Assembly: GCA_009829735.1 (NCBI GenBank)
Contig: CM020618.1
Coordinates: 12,754,568 to 12,818,567 of the forward strand
DNA: 64,000 nt
Direction: 5' to 3'
From: Pyropia yezoensis
Taxonomy: Eukaryota > Rhodophyta > Bangiophyceae > Bangiales > Bangiaceae
How positions within the stretch are numbered: position 1 is the first letter of the stretch; each line of letters opens with the position of its first letter. Positions 20,139 to 31,185 of the stretch are shown here, piece after piece. The position numbers and the translations under genes were made by a program. The notes under the pieces were generated by a model. The model worked only from the letters and a program-made list of their open reading frames with translations, had not been told where the DNA came from and did not search any database.

Positions 20139-20468
20139 GGTTGCAGCCGCAAGGGGAAGGGGGGGGCGGGGTGGGGGGGAGGTGGGAGGGGCGGGGGCGG
20201 GGGCGGGAAATGGGGGGGGCGATGCGGAGCGGTCAAAGGGAGGCGGCGTGATGTGGGGCGTGGAGGGTGGGGATGCGCAGCGCCCACGGCGGCGGCCGTG
20301 GGTGGAGGAAGAGAGGACGACAGAACGGCTGCACGACGGTGAGATGCCGCGGCAGAGGGGCACCCGCGCACCTCGCTGTCCATACGTTAAGTGGATCAAA
20401 AAACGGGGCCGGCGAGACCCTCCCGACTCCAGCCCCGAGCCGGGGCCTTTTCTGCACCCTTTCTCACT
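20139..20468. other. 5' flank of the PhzF-like gene
   Basis: G-rich tracts (20117-20235) lead into more mixed sequence. It probably contains the PhzF-like promoter. No gene is supported. Confidence 0.4.
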
Positions 20469-20878
20469 TCAAAGCAAAAGAAAGCTGTCGGTGGCGGCGT
20501 GGCTGACATCGGTGGCGGCGTTCTCCTCCCGCAGTCGCTTCCTCTCCGCCCAAAGGGACATCCGCCGGGGCTGGCGAGTGAGCGCACCCCTTCCAGACCT
20601 CCGCCACCCCCCCTTGGGAGTCGGGCGCCGCCGTGGCACCCTCCTTGTCGATGGCACAGCAGTCCCAAAGAGCGCGGCCCAAACGATCGCATCACTGGAG
20701 GGTGCGTACGGAGGATGACGCGGAGGACGCGACCGTCGTGCTTGGCTGCCGCCGCTGCCAGCGTTTCAGCCGGCACCGCGTCCGACCAGTTGCGGTACTC
20801 CTCCACAGGGATGCAGCAGACGGCCCAGCAGGCTGCATCAGCAACGCACACCACGTCGGCCAGGGGCACGGAGGTCAC
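20469..20878 (-). pseudogene. Possible host gene fragment abutting the palindrome
   Basis: A minus-strand open stretch reads GDTAVAFVTSVPLADVVCVA, DAACWAVCCIPVEEYRNWSD and AVPAETLAAAAAKHDGRVLR, and ends at a GTACGC donor-like site (20709 down). Downstream, another frame ends ERKRLREENAATDVSHAAT and stop near 20469. Composition is protein-like but no family is recognised. Its 5' side enters the left end of the palindrome, and the right end of the palindrome repeats a diverged copy (GDTAVVFVTSV, soon ended by a stop). It may be a gene truncated or partly copied by the rearrangement that made the palindrome. Confidence 0.3.
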
Positions 20879-22928
20879 AAAGGCAACTGCTGTATCCCCA
20901 CTGAGATGAAAAACTCATGGCAGAGAAGAGATGCTCTTCCCATCATCAAGGCCATGTTCCAAGGTCATCACCCACTTCACTCGCACTCACGCTCTCGCCA
21001 ACCCCCTCACCCCCCGACTCAATCGTAATGCCTCATCACTCCCACACCATCGACACACCCACTCAAGCTTCCCCCTGTCAACCAGAACAACACACACTCA
21101 CGCTCCCACACAACACCCAGCACCAACACACACACACCCCCACCCCACCGCAACGACTTCGCTCCTCACAAGACAAAAACACAAGAAAACCGCGCCGCTT
21201 GTCGACCAGCCCGCCTCGTGCACGTCGCCAGTGACTTGGGCCGCTCGCCCGCCTTGTGCCGCTCGCCCGCCTCGCGCTGCTGGCCCGCCTCGCGCTGCTC
21301 GCACGCCTTGTGCCGCTCGCCCGCCTCGCGCTGCTGGCCCGCCTCACGCCGCACGTCCGCCTTGACCTCGCTCTGCTCACCCACATTGTGCCGCTCGCCC
21401 GCCGCCTTGACACAAGCATCGCCGCCACTGCACCGCCCGCGCCGCGCCACCGCAACCGCACCGCCACACAACACCCAGCACCAACACACACACACCCCCA
21501 CCCCACCGCAACGACTTCGCTCCTCACAAGACAAAAACACAAGAAAACCGCGCCGCTTGTCGACCAGCCCGCCTCGTGCACGTCGCCAGTGACTTGGGCC
21601 GCTCGCCCGCCTTGTGCCGCTCGCCCGCCTCGCGCTGCTGGCCCGCCTCACGCCGCACGTCCGCCTTGACCTCGCTCTGCTCACCCACATTGTGCCACTC
21701 GCCCGCCGCCTTGACACAAGCATCGCCGCCACTGCACCGCCCACGACACGCCAACGCAACCGCACCGCCAGCGGCGCCACCCCCTCGGACGCGCCATCGA
21801 CACAACACCGCACCAGGACACCCACCCCCTCGGACGCTCCAACGTCGCAACAGGGCGTCCTCCCCCTCGGGTCACTCCACCTCCCGGCTAGCCGCCCGGC
21901 CTCATGGCCCACCCTCCACCCCCCAGCCGGACCCCGTCCCTCCCCCCCAAACCCTCATCCCCTGGCGGTCCCGTAGCCGCGCCCCCCCCGACCGGCCTCT
22001 TGTCCTCCGCCCTGGCCAGTCTTATCTGCCCGCTCCGCACAACCCCTGGCAGCCTCTTCTGCCCCACGTCCCGGCCAGCCTCGCTTCCCAACCCCCCCCC
22101 GGCTGGCCTCTTCGACCCCCCCCCCCACGCCCATCCTCCGCTTCCTCGGCAGCCTCCACACTGCCCTCTCCCGGCCAGCCTCACTTACCACCACTCCCCG
22201 GCTGGCCTCCCGCTCATGTCACCCCGCACGCCGACCACACCAAGAGCAAGTAGGTCGCACGACAGCTGGCCCCGCCCACACGCCGCCACCAAGCCACACA
22301 AAACGACCGACGGGACAGAGGCTGCAGCGCGTGGTTAGTGGTGGTGGTGGTGTGGTGGTGGCATGGTGGTGGTGTGGTGGTGTGGTGGTGTTGCGTTTAG
22401 GATGTGGGGTGATGGTGTTGTGTGTGTGGGATGGGGTGGTCAGCCGGTGGGGGGGCGACTGGTGGCGGTGGGTAAATAGTGCGGCCAGCCGCCCAAGGCG
22501 CGGGTGTGGCCGCCTTGTGGGCGGGCGGCGGTGGCATACAGACCCCACCTCTCCCACCCCTCTCCCCCTCCCCTCCGCCCCCCCCCCCCGACGCGGGCCA
22601 TCCCCCCGCTCTTAGACGCGGGCCATCCCCCCGCTCTTAGGCGCGCGCGCCGCAGCCCACGCACAGGCAGTCTGGAAACGCCTCCGCCGTCAGACCGCCA
22701 ACCCACACGGGGTGAGGGCTGCGACGGCAGCAGCCCGCCCCGCCCGTGAGCGCCCAGCTGCCGTCGGCTGACGTCGGCTGCCGTCGCTGCCCGTGGCCTG
22801 CGCCGGGTGCAAAGGGGGGGGGGGCACCCGCGAGTGCGGCCGCGGCAGGGAGTGGGGAGGCCGCGCGCGCGCGCGCGCCCGCCGCCGCAGCCCCCCCCCC
22901 CCCCCGAGGGGAAGGGCAGGGGGGCGGG
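20866..22928 (+). repeat. Left arm of the palindrome
   Basis: It begins near GCACGGAGGTCAC and ends after GGGCAGGGGGGCGGG. It is about 300 bp longer than the right arm because it contains an internal tandem duplication of about 358 bp (from 21109). Open frames across it come from repeat composition, and no conserved protein is visible. Confidence 0.85.
21109..21800 (+). repeat. About 358-bp tandem duplication inside the left arm
   Basis: CACAACACCCAG starts a block at 21109 and again at 21467, followed by the same order of features (CA-rich stretch, CGCCGCTTGTCGACCAG, GCTCGCCCGCC units). The second copy lacks one internal block of the GCTCGC repeats. The right arm has a single copy, so the duplication arose after, or was lost since, palindrome formation. 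Confidence 0.8.
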
Positions 22929-23210
22929 AGATGCCATTCCCCCCCCGGACGGGGTGGGGCTGCCGTTGTGGCACCGGCCGGCCACTACCAGTGGAGCCGC
23001 TCGCCGCCGCCACCCCTTCACTCCCGCCCTTCAACGCACACCCCGTTCCCGGCAGGGCGTGGCGGCTGGGTGCCCGCCTGGTGACCGCCGTGCGCCGCGG
23101 GGGGGTGAGGGGGCCCGCCAATGGACGTCTACTACCCAAGCCAAGGGGTGTGGTGGTGCCCCCCCGGGTGCGTGCCATTGGTGCGCACGCTCCCATCCCG
23201 GGGAATGCGG

Positions 23211-23242
<32 letters not shown>

Positions 23243-24608
23243 GCTGTGGGGGCGGGTGAGACTGCGACGGCCGACGCTGCCGCCGCGCACCCTGCGCGCA
23301 CACGCGGCGGTGGCGGGTGGGGGCGGCCGGCGGCGGCGGCTCCCCGCGTCACCACCCGCCCACGGGCGGCGGGCCACGCCGCCGCCACCAGCCTCGGGCA
23401 CCGCAGGGGGCTGCTGCGGGTAGCCACCCCCCCCCCCCCCCCTCCCCCCCCCCCCCCCCCCTGGGTCGCTGGCCGCCGTGGAACGGTGGGGGGGGAGCGG
23501 GGCAGGCGGTGAGGGCGGGGCCCGGGCGTGATCCCACAGGTCCGTGGAGAGGGGGGGTTGGCGGCGGGGCTGGGAAAAAGAGGGTCCTGCGGTGCCGAAC
23601 CCCCTGGCCCATCCCCCCCAATGTCAATCAACGGGAGCGCCGTCCCCCACGGCTCGTCTAATTGCGAGAGTCACTCGGTGGCCGTACAAAAGTCCGCCCA
23701 CCCAGACGCCGACACGCAGCGGGGGCGGATTTGAAAGGAAGAAGCGGGGCCGCCCGCGCCAAGCGTGGGGCGCTTCCCCAACCGGCTCCACCCTCCGTCC
23801 CGTCCCGCCCCCCCCCCCCCCCCGAAGCGTGCAAGATTCTTTTTCTCGACACTGGCCAACGCTTTGTGCGTGCAAAAGGGGGGGTGCTCCCCTGTCACCG
23901 GAGATGGGTGCGCAACAGAGAAGGGTCCGCCACCACGTGGGGCAGCCGCATGGACCGGCTGTGGAAGTTCGCCACGGGTTCCTTCACCCTTTTGCGCCCA
24001 CGCGTGGCTCACGAAGGACACGCCCGGCCAATGGCAGAGGCGGGGAGGGAGCGGCAAGGGGCGGTGTGCCCGTTTGCCCTCGCAGCGGCCCGGGTGCGCG
24101 CCTCGGCCATCCCCACAGAAGATTACCCGCTCAACGGCGCCCCCGTCCCCCCCCCCCCCCCCCCCCCCCCTCCACACCACATTCCGCCCCCCCTGTTCAG
24201 CGGGGGGCCTGGCTCGACGTGCGCTGGGGTCGTGGTCCAACGCGGCTTCCATTTGCCAAAGGGGCCCCATGAAGGGCGCCCATTGTGGGCCGTCTGAGCC
24301 AACCCCCCGCCCCCCCCCCGCCCCCCCGCGGCAGAATACAATCTCCCGCCCTTCTCCCCCTCTCGGGGGGGAACCGGGGATTGACAATGGGCGCACGCGT
24401 CGCCACCCACGTTGGTGAAGCTGCTGCCGGGCGGGCAACCCGACGGGCACCGCCGCCAGCCGAGCGCGTCCGAAACTGCCGCCGCCGCCTCCGCCCCGGG
24501 GTGGCACCCCGCCGCCGAGAGAGCTCTGCCGCGCCCTGGTGCCCCCGACGTCGGGCCCGCGGCGGCGGGGCGGTTGAAGAGTGGCCGTACCCGATGCCAC
24601 TACCGCCC
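22929..24608. other. Unique spacer of the palindrome
   Basis: This 1,680-bp centre contains G-tracts (23213-23242), C-tracts (23427-23461, 23807-23823, 24149-24170) and mixed-composition sequence at 23820-24120. A plus-strand frame reading ILFLDTGQRFVRAKGGVL (near 23840) is the most protein-like stretch but has no recognised family. No gene is called. Confidence 0.4.
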
Positions 24609-26376
24609 CCCCGCCCCCCTGCCCTTCCCCTCGGGGGGGGGGGGGGCTGCGGCGGCGGGCGCGCGCGCGCGCGCGGCCTCCCCACTCCCTGCCGCGGCCG
24701 CACTCGCGGGTGCCCCCCCCCCCTTTGCACCCGGCGCAGGCCACGGGCAGCGACGGCAGCCGACGTCAGCCGACGGCAGCTGGGCGCTCACGGGCGGGGC
24801 GGGCTGCTGCCGTCGCAGCCCTCACCCCGTGTGGGTTGGCGGTCTGACGGCGGAGGCGTTTCCAGACTGCCTGTGCGTGGGCTGCGGCGCGCGCGCCTAA
24901 GAGCGGGGGATGGCCCGCGTCTAAGAGCGGGGGGATGGCCCGCGTCGGGGGGGGGGGGCGGAGGGGAGGGGGAGAGGGGTGGGAGAGGTGGGGTCTGTAT
25001 GCCACCGCCGCCCGCCCACAAGGCGGCCACACCCGCGCCTTGGGCGGCTGGCCGCACTATTTACCCACCGCCACCAGTCGCCCCCCCACCGGCTGACCAC
25101 CCCATCCCACACACACAACACCATCACCCCACATCCTAAACGCAACACCACCACACCACCACACCACCACCATGCCACCACCACACCACCACCACCACTA
25201 ACCACGCGCTGCAGCCTCTGTCCCGTCGGTCGTTTTGTGTGGCTTGGTGGCGGCGTGTGGGCGGGGCCAGCTGTCGTGCGACCTACTTGCTCTTGGTGTG
25301 GTCGGCGTGCGGGGTGACATGAGCGGGAGGCCAGCCGGGGAGTGGTGGTAAGTGAGGCTGGCCGGGAGAGGGCAGTGTGGAGGCTGCCGAGGAAGCGGAG
25401 GATGGGCGTGGGGGGGGGGGTCGAAGAGGCCAGCCGGGGGGGGGGTTGGGAAGCGAGGCTGGCCGGGACGTGGGGCAGAAGAGGCTGCCAGGGGTTGTGC
25501 GGAGCGGGCAGATAAGACTGGCCAGGGCGGAGGACAAGAGGCCGGTCGGGGGGGGCGCGGCTACGGGACCGCCAGGGGATGAGGGTTTGGGGGGGAGGGA
25601 CGGGGTCCGGCTGGGGGGTGGAGGGTGGGCCATGAGGCCGGGCGGCTAGCCGGGAGGTGGAGTGACCCGAGGGGGAGGACGCCCTGTTGCGACGTTGGAG
25701 CGTCCGAGGGGGTGGGTGTCCTGGTGCGGTGTTGTGTCGATGGCGCGTCCGAGGGGGTGGCGCCGCTGGCGGTGCGGTTGCGTTGGCGTGTCGTGGGCGG
25801 TGCAGTGGCGGCGATGCTTGTGTCAAGGCGGCGGGCGAGTGGCACAATGTGGGTGAGCAGAGCGAGGTCAAGGCGGACGTGCGGCGTGAGGCGGGCCAGC
25901 AGCGCGAGGCGGGCGAGCGGCACAAGGCGTGCGAGCAGCGCGAGGCGGGCCAGCAGCGCGAGGCGGGCGAGCGGCACAAGGCGGGCGAGCGGCCCAAGTC
26001 ACTGGCGACGTGCACGAGGCGGGCTGGTCGACAAGCGGCGCGGTTTTCTTGTGTTTTTGTCTTGTGAGGAGCGAAGTCGTTGCGGTGGGGTGGGGGTGTG
26101 TGTGTGTTGGTGCTGGGTGTTGTGTGGGAGCGTGAGTGTGTGTTGTTCTGGTTGACCGGGAGAAGCTTGAGTGAGTGCGTCGAGTTGTGGGAGTGATGGG
26201 GGTTTGCGATTGGGTGGGGGGGTGAGGGGGTTGGCGAGAGCGTGAGTGCGAGTGAAGTGGGTGATGACCTTGGAACATGACCTTGGAACATGGCCTTTGT
26301 TGTGGGAAAAGCACCTTTCCTCTGCCATGAGTTTTCTCAGTGGGGATACAGCAGTTGTCTTCGTGACCTCCGTGTC
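24609..26376 (-). repeat. Right arm of the palindrome
   Basis: This is the reverse complement of the left arm, with one copy of the tandem block. A 456-codon frame crosses the arm on the minus strand, but its Pro/Ser/Arg/Ala-rich product has no conserved features. The outer end carries a small duplication of CATGTTCCAAGGT (near 26270-26290). Confidence 0.85.
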
Positions 26377-26600
26377 GCCCACGGAGTGCATGTGAGTTGT
26401 ACTCCTGTCCACATGCCACTCGGAGTGAGGTATTGAAGCGTGACCATCGCCGACCTGGCTCAATAGTGTGGCGCACGTCTTGTATACCTACTCACAGTGC
26501 CGACAATACGGCAATGCCATCGGAGAGGGGCGAGGAATCGCGTGTGCCAGAGGAGCAGTGGCGACCTGACCGTGTGACCACTGCCACGGGGGCAAGACTC
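26377..26600. other. 3' flank of the SET-domain gene
   Basis: A short mixed-composition spacer between the palindrome and the SET gene stop codon. Nothing is recognised. Confidence 0.5.
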
Positions 26601-26706
26601 CTACAGGGACGGCCCAGCCGAGGCACCAGCGGCGGCGACCGCCGCCGCCACCCGCCGGCCCGCCGCCGCCCACACGCGCGCCGCCTCGGCGCGCACGTCG
26701 TCCGCG

Positions 26707-26743
<37 letters not shown>

Positions 26744-29726
26744 GGGCGGGGGTGGCGGCGGCCGCCGCCGGCGCGGGCGCGGGCGCGGCAGCGACCGCCG
26801 CGGCGCGTGCGGCTACCGCCGCGGCCAGCGCGGCGAGGCCCGCCGCCCGGTCCGCCGCGGCCACCGCGGCCGCCGGCGGGGCGGGCAGCGCCGGCGGGTC
26901 GCCGCCGCCGCACGCTGAGGTGGGCGGCGGCGGCTCGTCGCCGCCACTGCAGCAGCCGCCGCCGCCGCACGCGTCCACCCCCTGCCCGGGCGCCCCGCCG
27001 GGGCCGCGCCGGGGGCGGCGACCGCGGCGGCGACGGAGAAGGGCGACGCCACGGCGGGGACCCCCCCGCCCCCCGCCGCCGCGCCCGCCCTTGGCGACGG
27101 CCGCCCCCACAATGCCCAGCACCTCTAGGAGGGGCCGCGTGAACGCGCCGTCTCCCCCCACGGCAAAATTGGCGACCGGCGCAGGGGCCAGGCCCGCCCG
27201 GGTGTGGAGGGCGAGGATGTGGGCGGCGGCGGCGCGGCGGCGGGGCCCCGGCGGCAGCCGGGCAGTGAGCTCGGCAGAGGACAGCGTGGCCGGCGGGTTG
27301 GGGTTGGGGTGGTTGGTAAAGCCATAGGCGGCGGCGAGGCCCGCGTTGTTGAGCTCCGGGCCGTAGGTGTTGTACAGCTGGGCGCCCGCGGCGACGGGCG
27401 TGATGGTGACCATGTGGAGGGCGTCTGTAAGGGGGGAGGGGTGAGAGTCACGTGCAGGCAGGCGGGAGGCCACAAGGGCGGCACGCCCAGGAACAAGGGA
27501 AGAGCGGGAGGGTGGTGGCAGGCACAACGGAAGGGGGAGGCGTGAGTGAGTGGCCACCAGAGCCGCTCGTCAGCCACAGCTGCCGCAGCGGCGGTGGCGA
27601 CAGTAGGGGAGACGACGCGCGCCCCTCCCCTCCAAATGCCCACCTTCCCGCCCCTCGACCACGCACGCACCCCCCCCCCCCCCCCCCCCCCCCGCGCCAA
27701 CGGCGTGATGGCTGGGGCGTGTGCAACGGCACGCGTTCCCCCCCCCGGCGTTCGTTGGGGGGCGGCCGCGGCCGACGCACCCGGCGAGCGGCCCCCTTTG
27801 ACCGACACCGCACGCGCCGCGGGCGGCCGGCGTGGCGACGCCCCCCCGTCGGCGCGCCCACCGGCGCGGTGGTGACGACGGGAGAGACGGAGCGGGGCGG
27901 CCGGGCTGCACAAACCCCCCCACCGCGACGGGGAGGCACTGCCAACCCCGCAGTCCGTGCCCCCCTCCGCGGCGGGCGGGACGCTAACTGCATGAGCACA
28001 CAAGACCCCCACTGGGGCCCCGCCACCCCCCCCACCCCCCACCCCGCCATGCCAACCCCCCACTTCCAAACACACCCCCCCATCGCCCGACCAGCAGCAG
28101 AGCACGTACCCGCCTCAAAGTAGAGCCGCGCATTGTTCCACCCCGTCCGGTGGTTGAGCAGGTCCGCGGCGGGGACCATGGCGACCGCCCCCCCGCCGGC
28201 CTCCCCCCCCTCTCCCTCCGCCGCCCCCCCGCCCTCCGCCCCCGGCGGGGCGTCCACGTCAAACGCGTTGCACCCGACGAGGGCGGCGGCTTCGAGAAAG
28301 GCGGTGAGCAGCCCCTCTTTCGTGGCGGCGGGTGGCGGCGGCGGCGGCGCGGGCGCGGCAGCGTCGGCGGCGGCGGCGGCGGCGGGAGCGCCGGCGGCTT
28401 CGGCGGCGGCAGCCGCGACGGCGGCCGCCAGGGCGCCCGCCACCTGGTCCCTGTAGAGGCGGGTGAGGGCGGCACGGCGGCGGGCGGCGGGCGCCAGCAC
28501 CCCGCCGGCGCGTGCGTGCAGGGCGGGGGGCCACAGCAGGGGGAGGTGCGCGAGTGCCTCGCCCCGTGGCAGAATGTCTGGATGGACAGGATGGGCCGGG
28601 ACGGGACATAGGGGGGGGGGTGGTGGTGCGAGGGGGGGACGGGGGGGGGGGGGGGCAGCAGACCCCATGACCGAGGAGGAAAAACCGCGGCAGACACCCT
28701 GGCGCCGAGTCAGTTGTGGTCCGGCGACCGGCTGGAAATACCTTTCCCCCTCCAATGGAAGGCCCCCCACTTCCCCCCCAATCCCACCCCTCTTACCCAC
28801 CCACCCGCCCGCTTTCCCTGGCTCGCGACCGCGGCGCAGGCCGGCGGCTTGACGCGGCCCGCCGCCCGCGCCGCCCGCCCCCCTGCCCGCCTGTCCCGCC
28901 CGGCCGCCCGCCTGGTGTGTGCGTACCGAGGTAGGGGGCCCACGGGGAGGCACCCCCGCGGGCACCCTCAACGACGAGCGTGACCGCCAGAGCGGGCACG
29001 CCCGTAACGCCCGCCGCGGCAGCGGCGGCGGCGCCCGCCGGGGAGGTGGCGGGGGAGAGGGTGGCGTCCCTGTGGTAGAGCGGGGGGGGGGGGGGGGAGG
29101 AGAGGTGGGGGAGTCGAAGAGGGGGGCGGGCGAGAGGCAAAGGAAGCGAGGGGGGGGGGGGGGGGGGGGGGGGGGGAGGGGGGGGGGGGAAGCCACGGCG
29201 CGAGGCGCGCGCCGACGGGGGCGAATCCGCTCAACAGCACAACAACAACCGGTCGCACATGGGGGGGGGGAGGGTGGTTAGGGCGCGCACACACCGTCGG
29301 GGCGCGCCGCAGTCACACGCTGCAGTGGCGGCCGGCAGGGACGGCCACGCCGGCGGCCGGCACGCCGCCGCACGCCACTGCCGGCAACTGCGCGCGGGCG
29401 GCGCCGCGAGCGCCAGGGACAACGCCCGTCCCCTCCCTCCCCGCCTATTCGCCCCTCCCACCCCTACCCCCCCCCCCCCAAAAAAAAGACAGTGCCCGCC
29501 GCACCCCACGTCCGTACCGTCGCACACGGAAGAGGATGTGCCCCTCGGGGAGGTCCGCCGTCGCGACCAGGCCGCGGCCGCCCGGCACCAGGCCCCCCGC
29601 CACCGCCGCGCCGTCCAGGGCCAGCCCGTGGCGGGCGGCCCAGGCGAGGAAGCGGCCGGTGCGGGGGTCCGCGTCGGCCGCAGCGGCGGCAGCGGCAGAG
29701 GGGGGGGGGGACCCACCGGCGCCCAT
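26601..29726 (-). CDS. SET-domain protein lysine methyltransferase (SETD6/Rubisco-LSMT class)
   Basis: Four exons are inferred: 29518-29726, 28927-29069, 28110-28577 and 26601-27424, with GTACGG, GTACGC and GTACGT donors, giving 547 residues. All junctions keep frame and rebuild family motifs. Exon 1 has FLAWAARHGLALDG and GRGLVATADLPEGHILFRV. Exons 1-2 join as RVRRDATLSPAT. Exon 2 has LVVEGARGGASPWAPYL. Exon 3 has DILPRGEALAHLPLLW, LYRDQVAG, CNAFDV and VPAADLLNHR. Exon 4 begins DALHMVTITPVAAGAQ and contains QLYNTYGPELNNAGLAAAYG, the SET NTYG/NxxL signature. The rest of exon 4 is the substrate-binding region with very long Ala/Gly/Pro insertions. Members trimethylate lysines on non-histone proteins such as Rubisco, aldolase or ribosomal proteins; the substrate here is unknown. 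C-tracts lie upstream of the acceptors of introns 1 and 2. Confidence 0.88.
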
Positions 29727-30664
29727 GCTGGCGATGGTGTGTGGCACACGGAAAACCGGGGGGAAATACGCAGAGGGCGGGGGGGGGGGGGGGGGGGGGG
29801 GGGGGGATGGGGGCAAGGAGGAGCGCGTGGCGCGCCGGCGGCAGCAATGTCGCCGTCGGGTAGCACTATGACGTGCGTGTTGGGGATGGCGGGCGGGGGG
29901 GAGCGACGGCGCAGTGGTGTCAAACCCCAAGACGTCGGGGGACCGAATTTTGGCCCCCACAGCGCGTGCGAATCCGTTGCAGACCCCGAAAAAAAAAAAC
30001 CGGCTCAGAGGGTACGTACAGGGCGTTTTTTTTTGCACTGGAGCGCACAGCCCGTGCAAGCACACTTTGCCTGGTCTCCGTAGCTCCCTCTCTTCGTCGT
30101 TGGTGAGGACATCGACGCCTTAGACAATGAAGGTGAAAGAACACTCCGTGCCGAGAAGGCAGGTGCCGAAGATCGAAGGCAAACCGGCCAATCACAACGA
30201 AGACACGTGGTGAAACGTGTCGCCCCCCCCCATCACACCCACCGAGCCCCCCCCCCCCCCCGGCCGCCGCATCCGCAGCGGCCCCTCCAGGGACCTCCCC
30301 AGGGACCCCCCAGCCCCGGACACCCAGAAGACCCCTTCCACGCGGGCTCATACGGCCCCCCCCGCACAGCCCATGTTGACGCCCCCCCGCCCCCCATCAT
30401 GCCATCACAGGGGGGTGGGGGCGCGCCGTCCTCGTCGAGCCCCCGCCCCCATATGCGCAGGTCATCAATGTTCCGCCCCGGCTGCCCCTGCAGGGGCACG
30501 CTAGCAGGCCTGCTACGCTGCAGGGGCTTGCTAGCATGCCTGCTCATCCGCTGAACAATGGACACAGCGCTGGCGGTATAGCACACGGAGAGAAGCGCCG
30601 GGGAGGGAATAGCCCTGGCCCTGTGGACCTTTAGGGGTAGAATTACTCCTTTGATAGCGAGCAC
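29727..30664. other. 5' flank of the SET gene and spacer
   Basis: The SET gene promoter should lie here. A long G-run (29779-29806) sits near the start codon. GC content is lower at 29990-30200. Short direct repeats occur at 30480-30540 (GGGGCACGCTAGCAGGCCTG and GGGGCTTGCTAGCATGCCTG). No gene is supported. Confidence 0.4.
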
Positions 30665-30773
30665 GGCAGCCAAAAACGCAGTGTCAGCGAGGCTCCCTGG
30701 GCGCCCGAGCGGAGGTGCGGAGCGCCGGAGCCGGGCGCCCAGGGAGCCGAGATGACACTGCATTTTTGGCGCC
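30665..30773. mobile_element. 109-bp hairpin miniature element (MITE-like)
   Basis: The sequence is a near-perfect hairpin. Left arm 30665-30707 (GGCAGCCAAAAACGCAGTGT...) pairs with right arm 30732-30773 (reverse complement GGCGCCAAAAATGCAGTGTC...), leaving a 24-bp loop. Arms share the GGCTCCCTGGGCGCCCG core. No coding capacity. No target-site duplication is clear. The family is unassigned; GG-initiated ends occur in several DNA transposon superfamilies. Confidence 0.7.
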
Positions 30774-31066
30774 GCGCGGAGCGTGCATCCGGAAACAACA
30801 AAGAGGCGCGTATACAGCTACTACGGGGGGCATAGGGGAGGTGCATGTATGTACGGCGCGGGGAAAGCGGAAGCGCACGATGCAGCGCGGGGGTGGCGTG
30901 GGGGAGGCCTGTAGACACTGGTATGGGACCCCCCCCCAAAAAGTCCAGGTATAAGTGCGCCGGGGGGGGGGTGGAGGTGGCGGGGACGGCGGCGGCTGGG
31001 GGGGTGGAGTTGGCGGGGACGGCGGCGGCTGGGGGGGGTGGAGGCGGCGGCGGCTCCACTCACCTA

Positions 31067-31185
31067 CAGTGCGTCCCGTAAAAAGTGGACGTGCGCGTGT
31101 CGCGATCATGTCAAACATCAGCCACTGGACCAATCAAATCCACACTGCACGACGCGTGCACGTCCACTTTTTACGGGACGCACAA
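31067..31185. mobile_element. 119-bp MITE, copy 1, with TA target duplication
   Basis: Terminal inverted repeats of about 28 bp start CAGTGCGTCCCGTAAAAAGT on the left, and TTGTGCGTCCCGTAAAAAGT on the reverse complement of the right end. TA dinucleotides flank both ends. A second element of exactly the same length and related ends lies at 57613-57731, so this is a family. TA duplications and CAGT-type ends fit Tc1/mariner-type miniature elements. The core contains CTGGACCAATCAAATCC. Confidence 0.8.

Larger units (their letters stand above)
20866..26376. repeat. 5.5-kb imperfect palindrome (long inverted repeat with spacer)
   Basis: Sequence 20866-22928 recurs in reverse complement at 24609-26376, around a unique 1,680-bp spacer. 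Identity is very high in the inner half (including the CACGCACAGGCAGTCTGG region at 22660 and 24870) and lower near the outer ends, with small indels. The arms contain simple-sequence C/A-rich blocks and degenerate GCTCGCCCGCCT-type repeats. It could be a foldback element, an inverted segmental duplication, or an assembly-supported hairpin locus. No transposase is seen within it. Confidence 0.9.

Noticed and set aside
22793-22850. DnaJ-type zinc finger-like CAGCKGGGGTREC in both palindrome arms
   Set aside because: Only three cysteines occur, a stop lies just upstream, and the following sequence is GC-repeat. The required second CxxC pair is missing.
24921-26291. 456-codon minus-strand open frame in the right palindrome arm
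   Set aside because: Composition follows simple C/A-rich and GCTCGC repeats, no conserved motif is present, and the left arm copy is interrupted by the tandem block. It is treated as repeat DNA.
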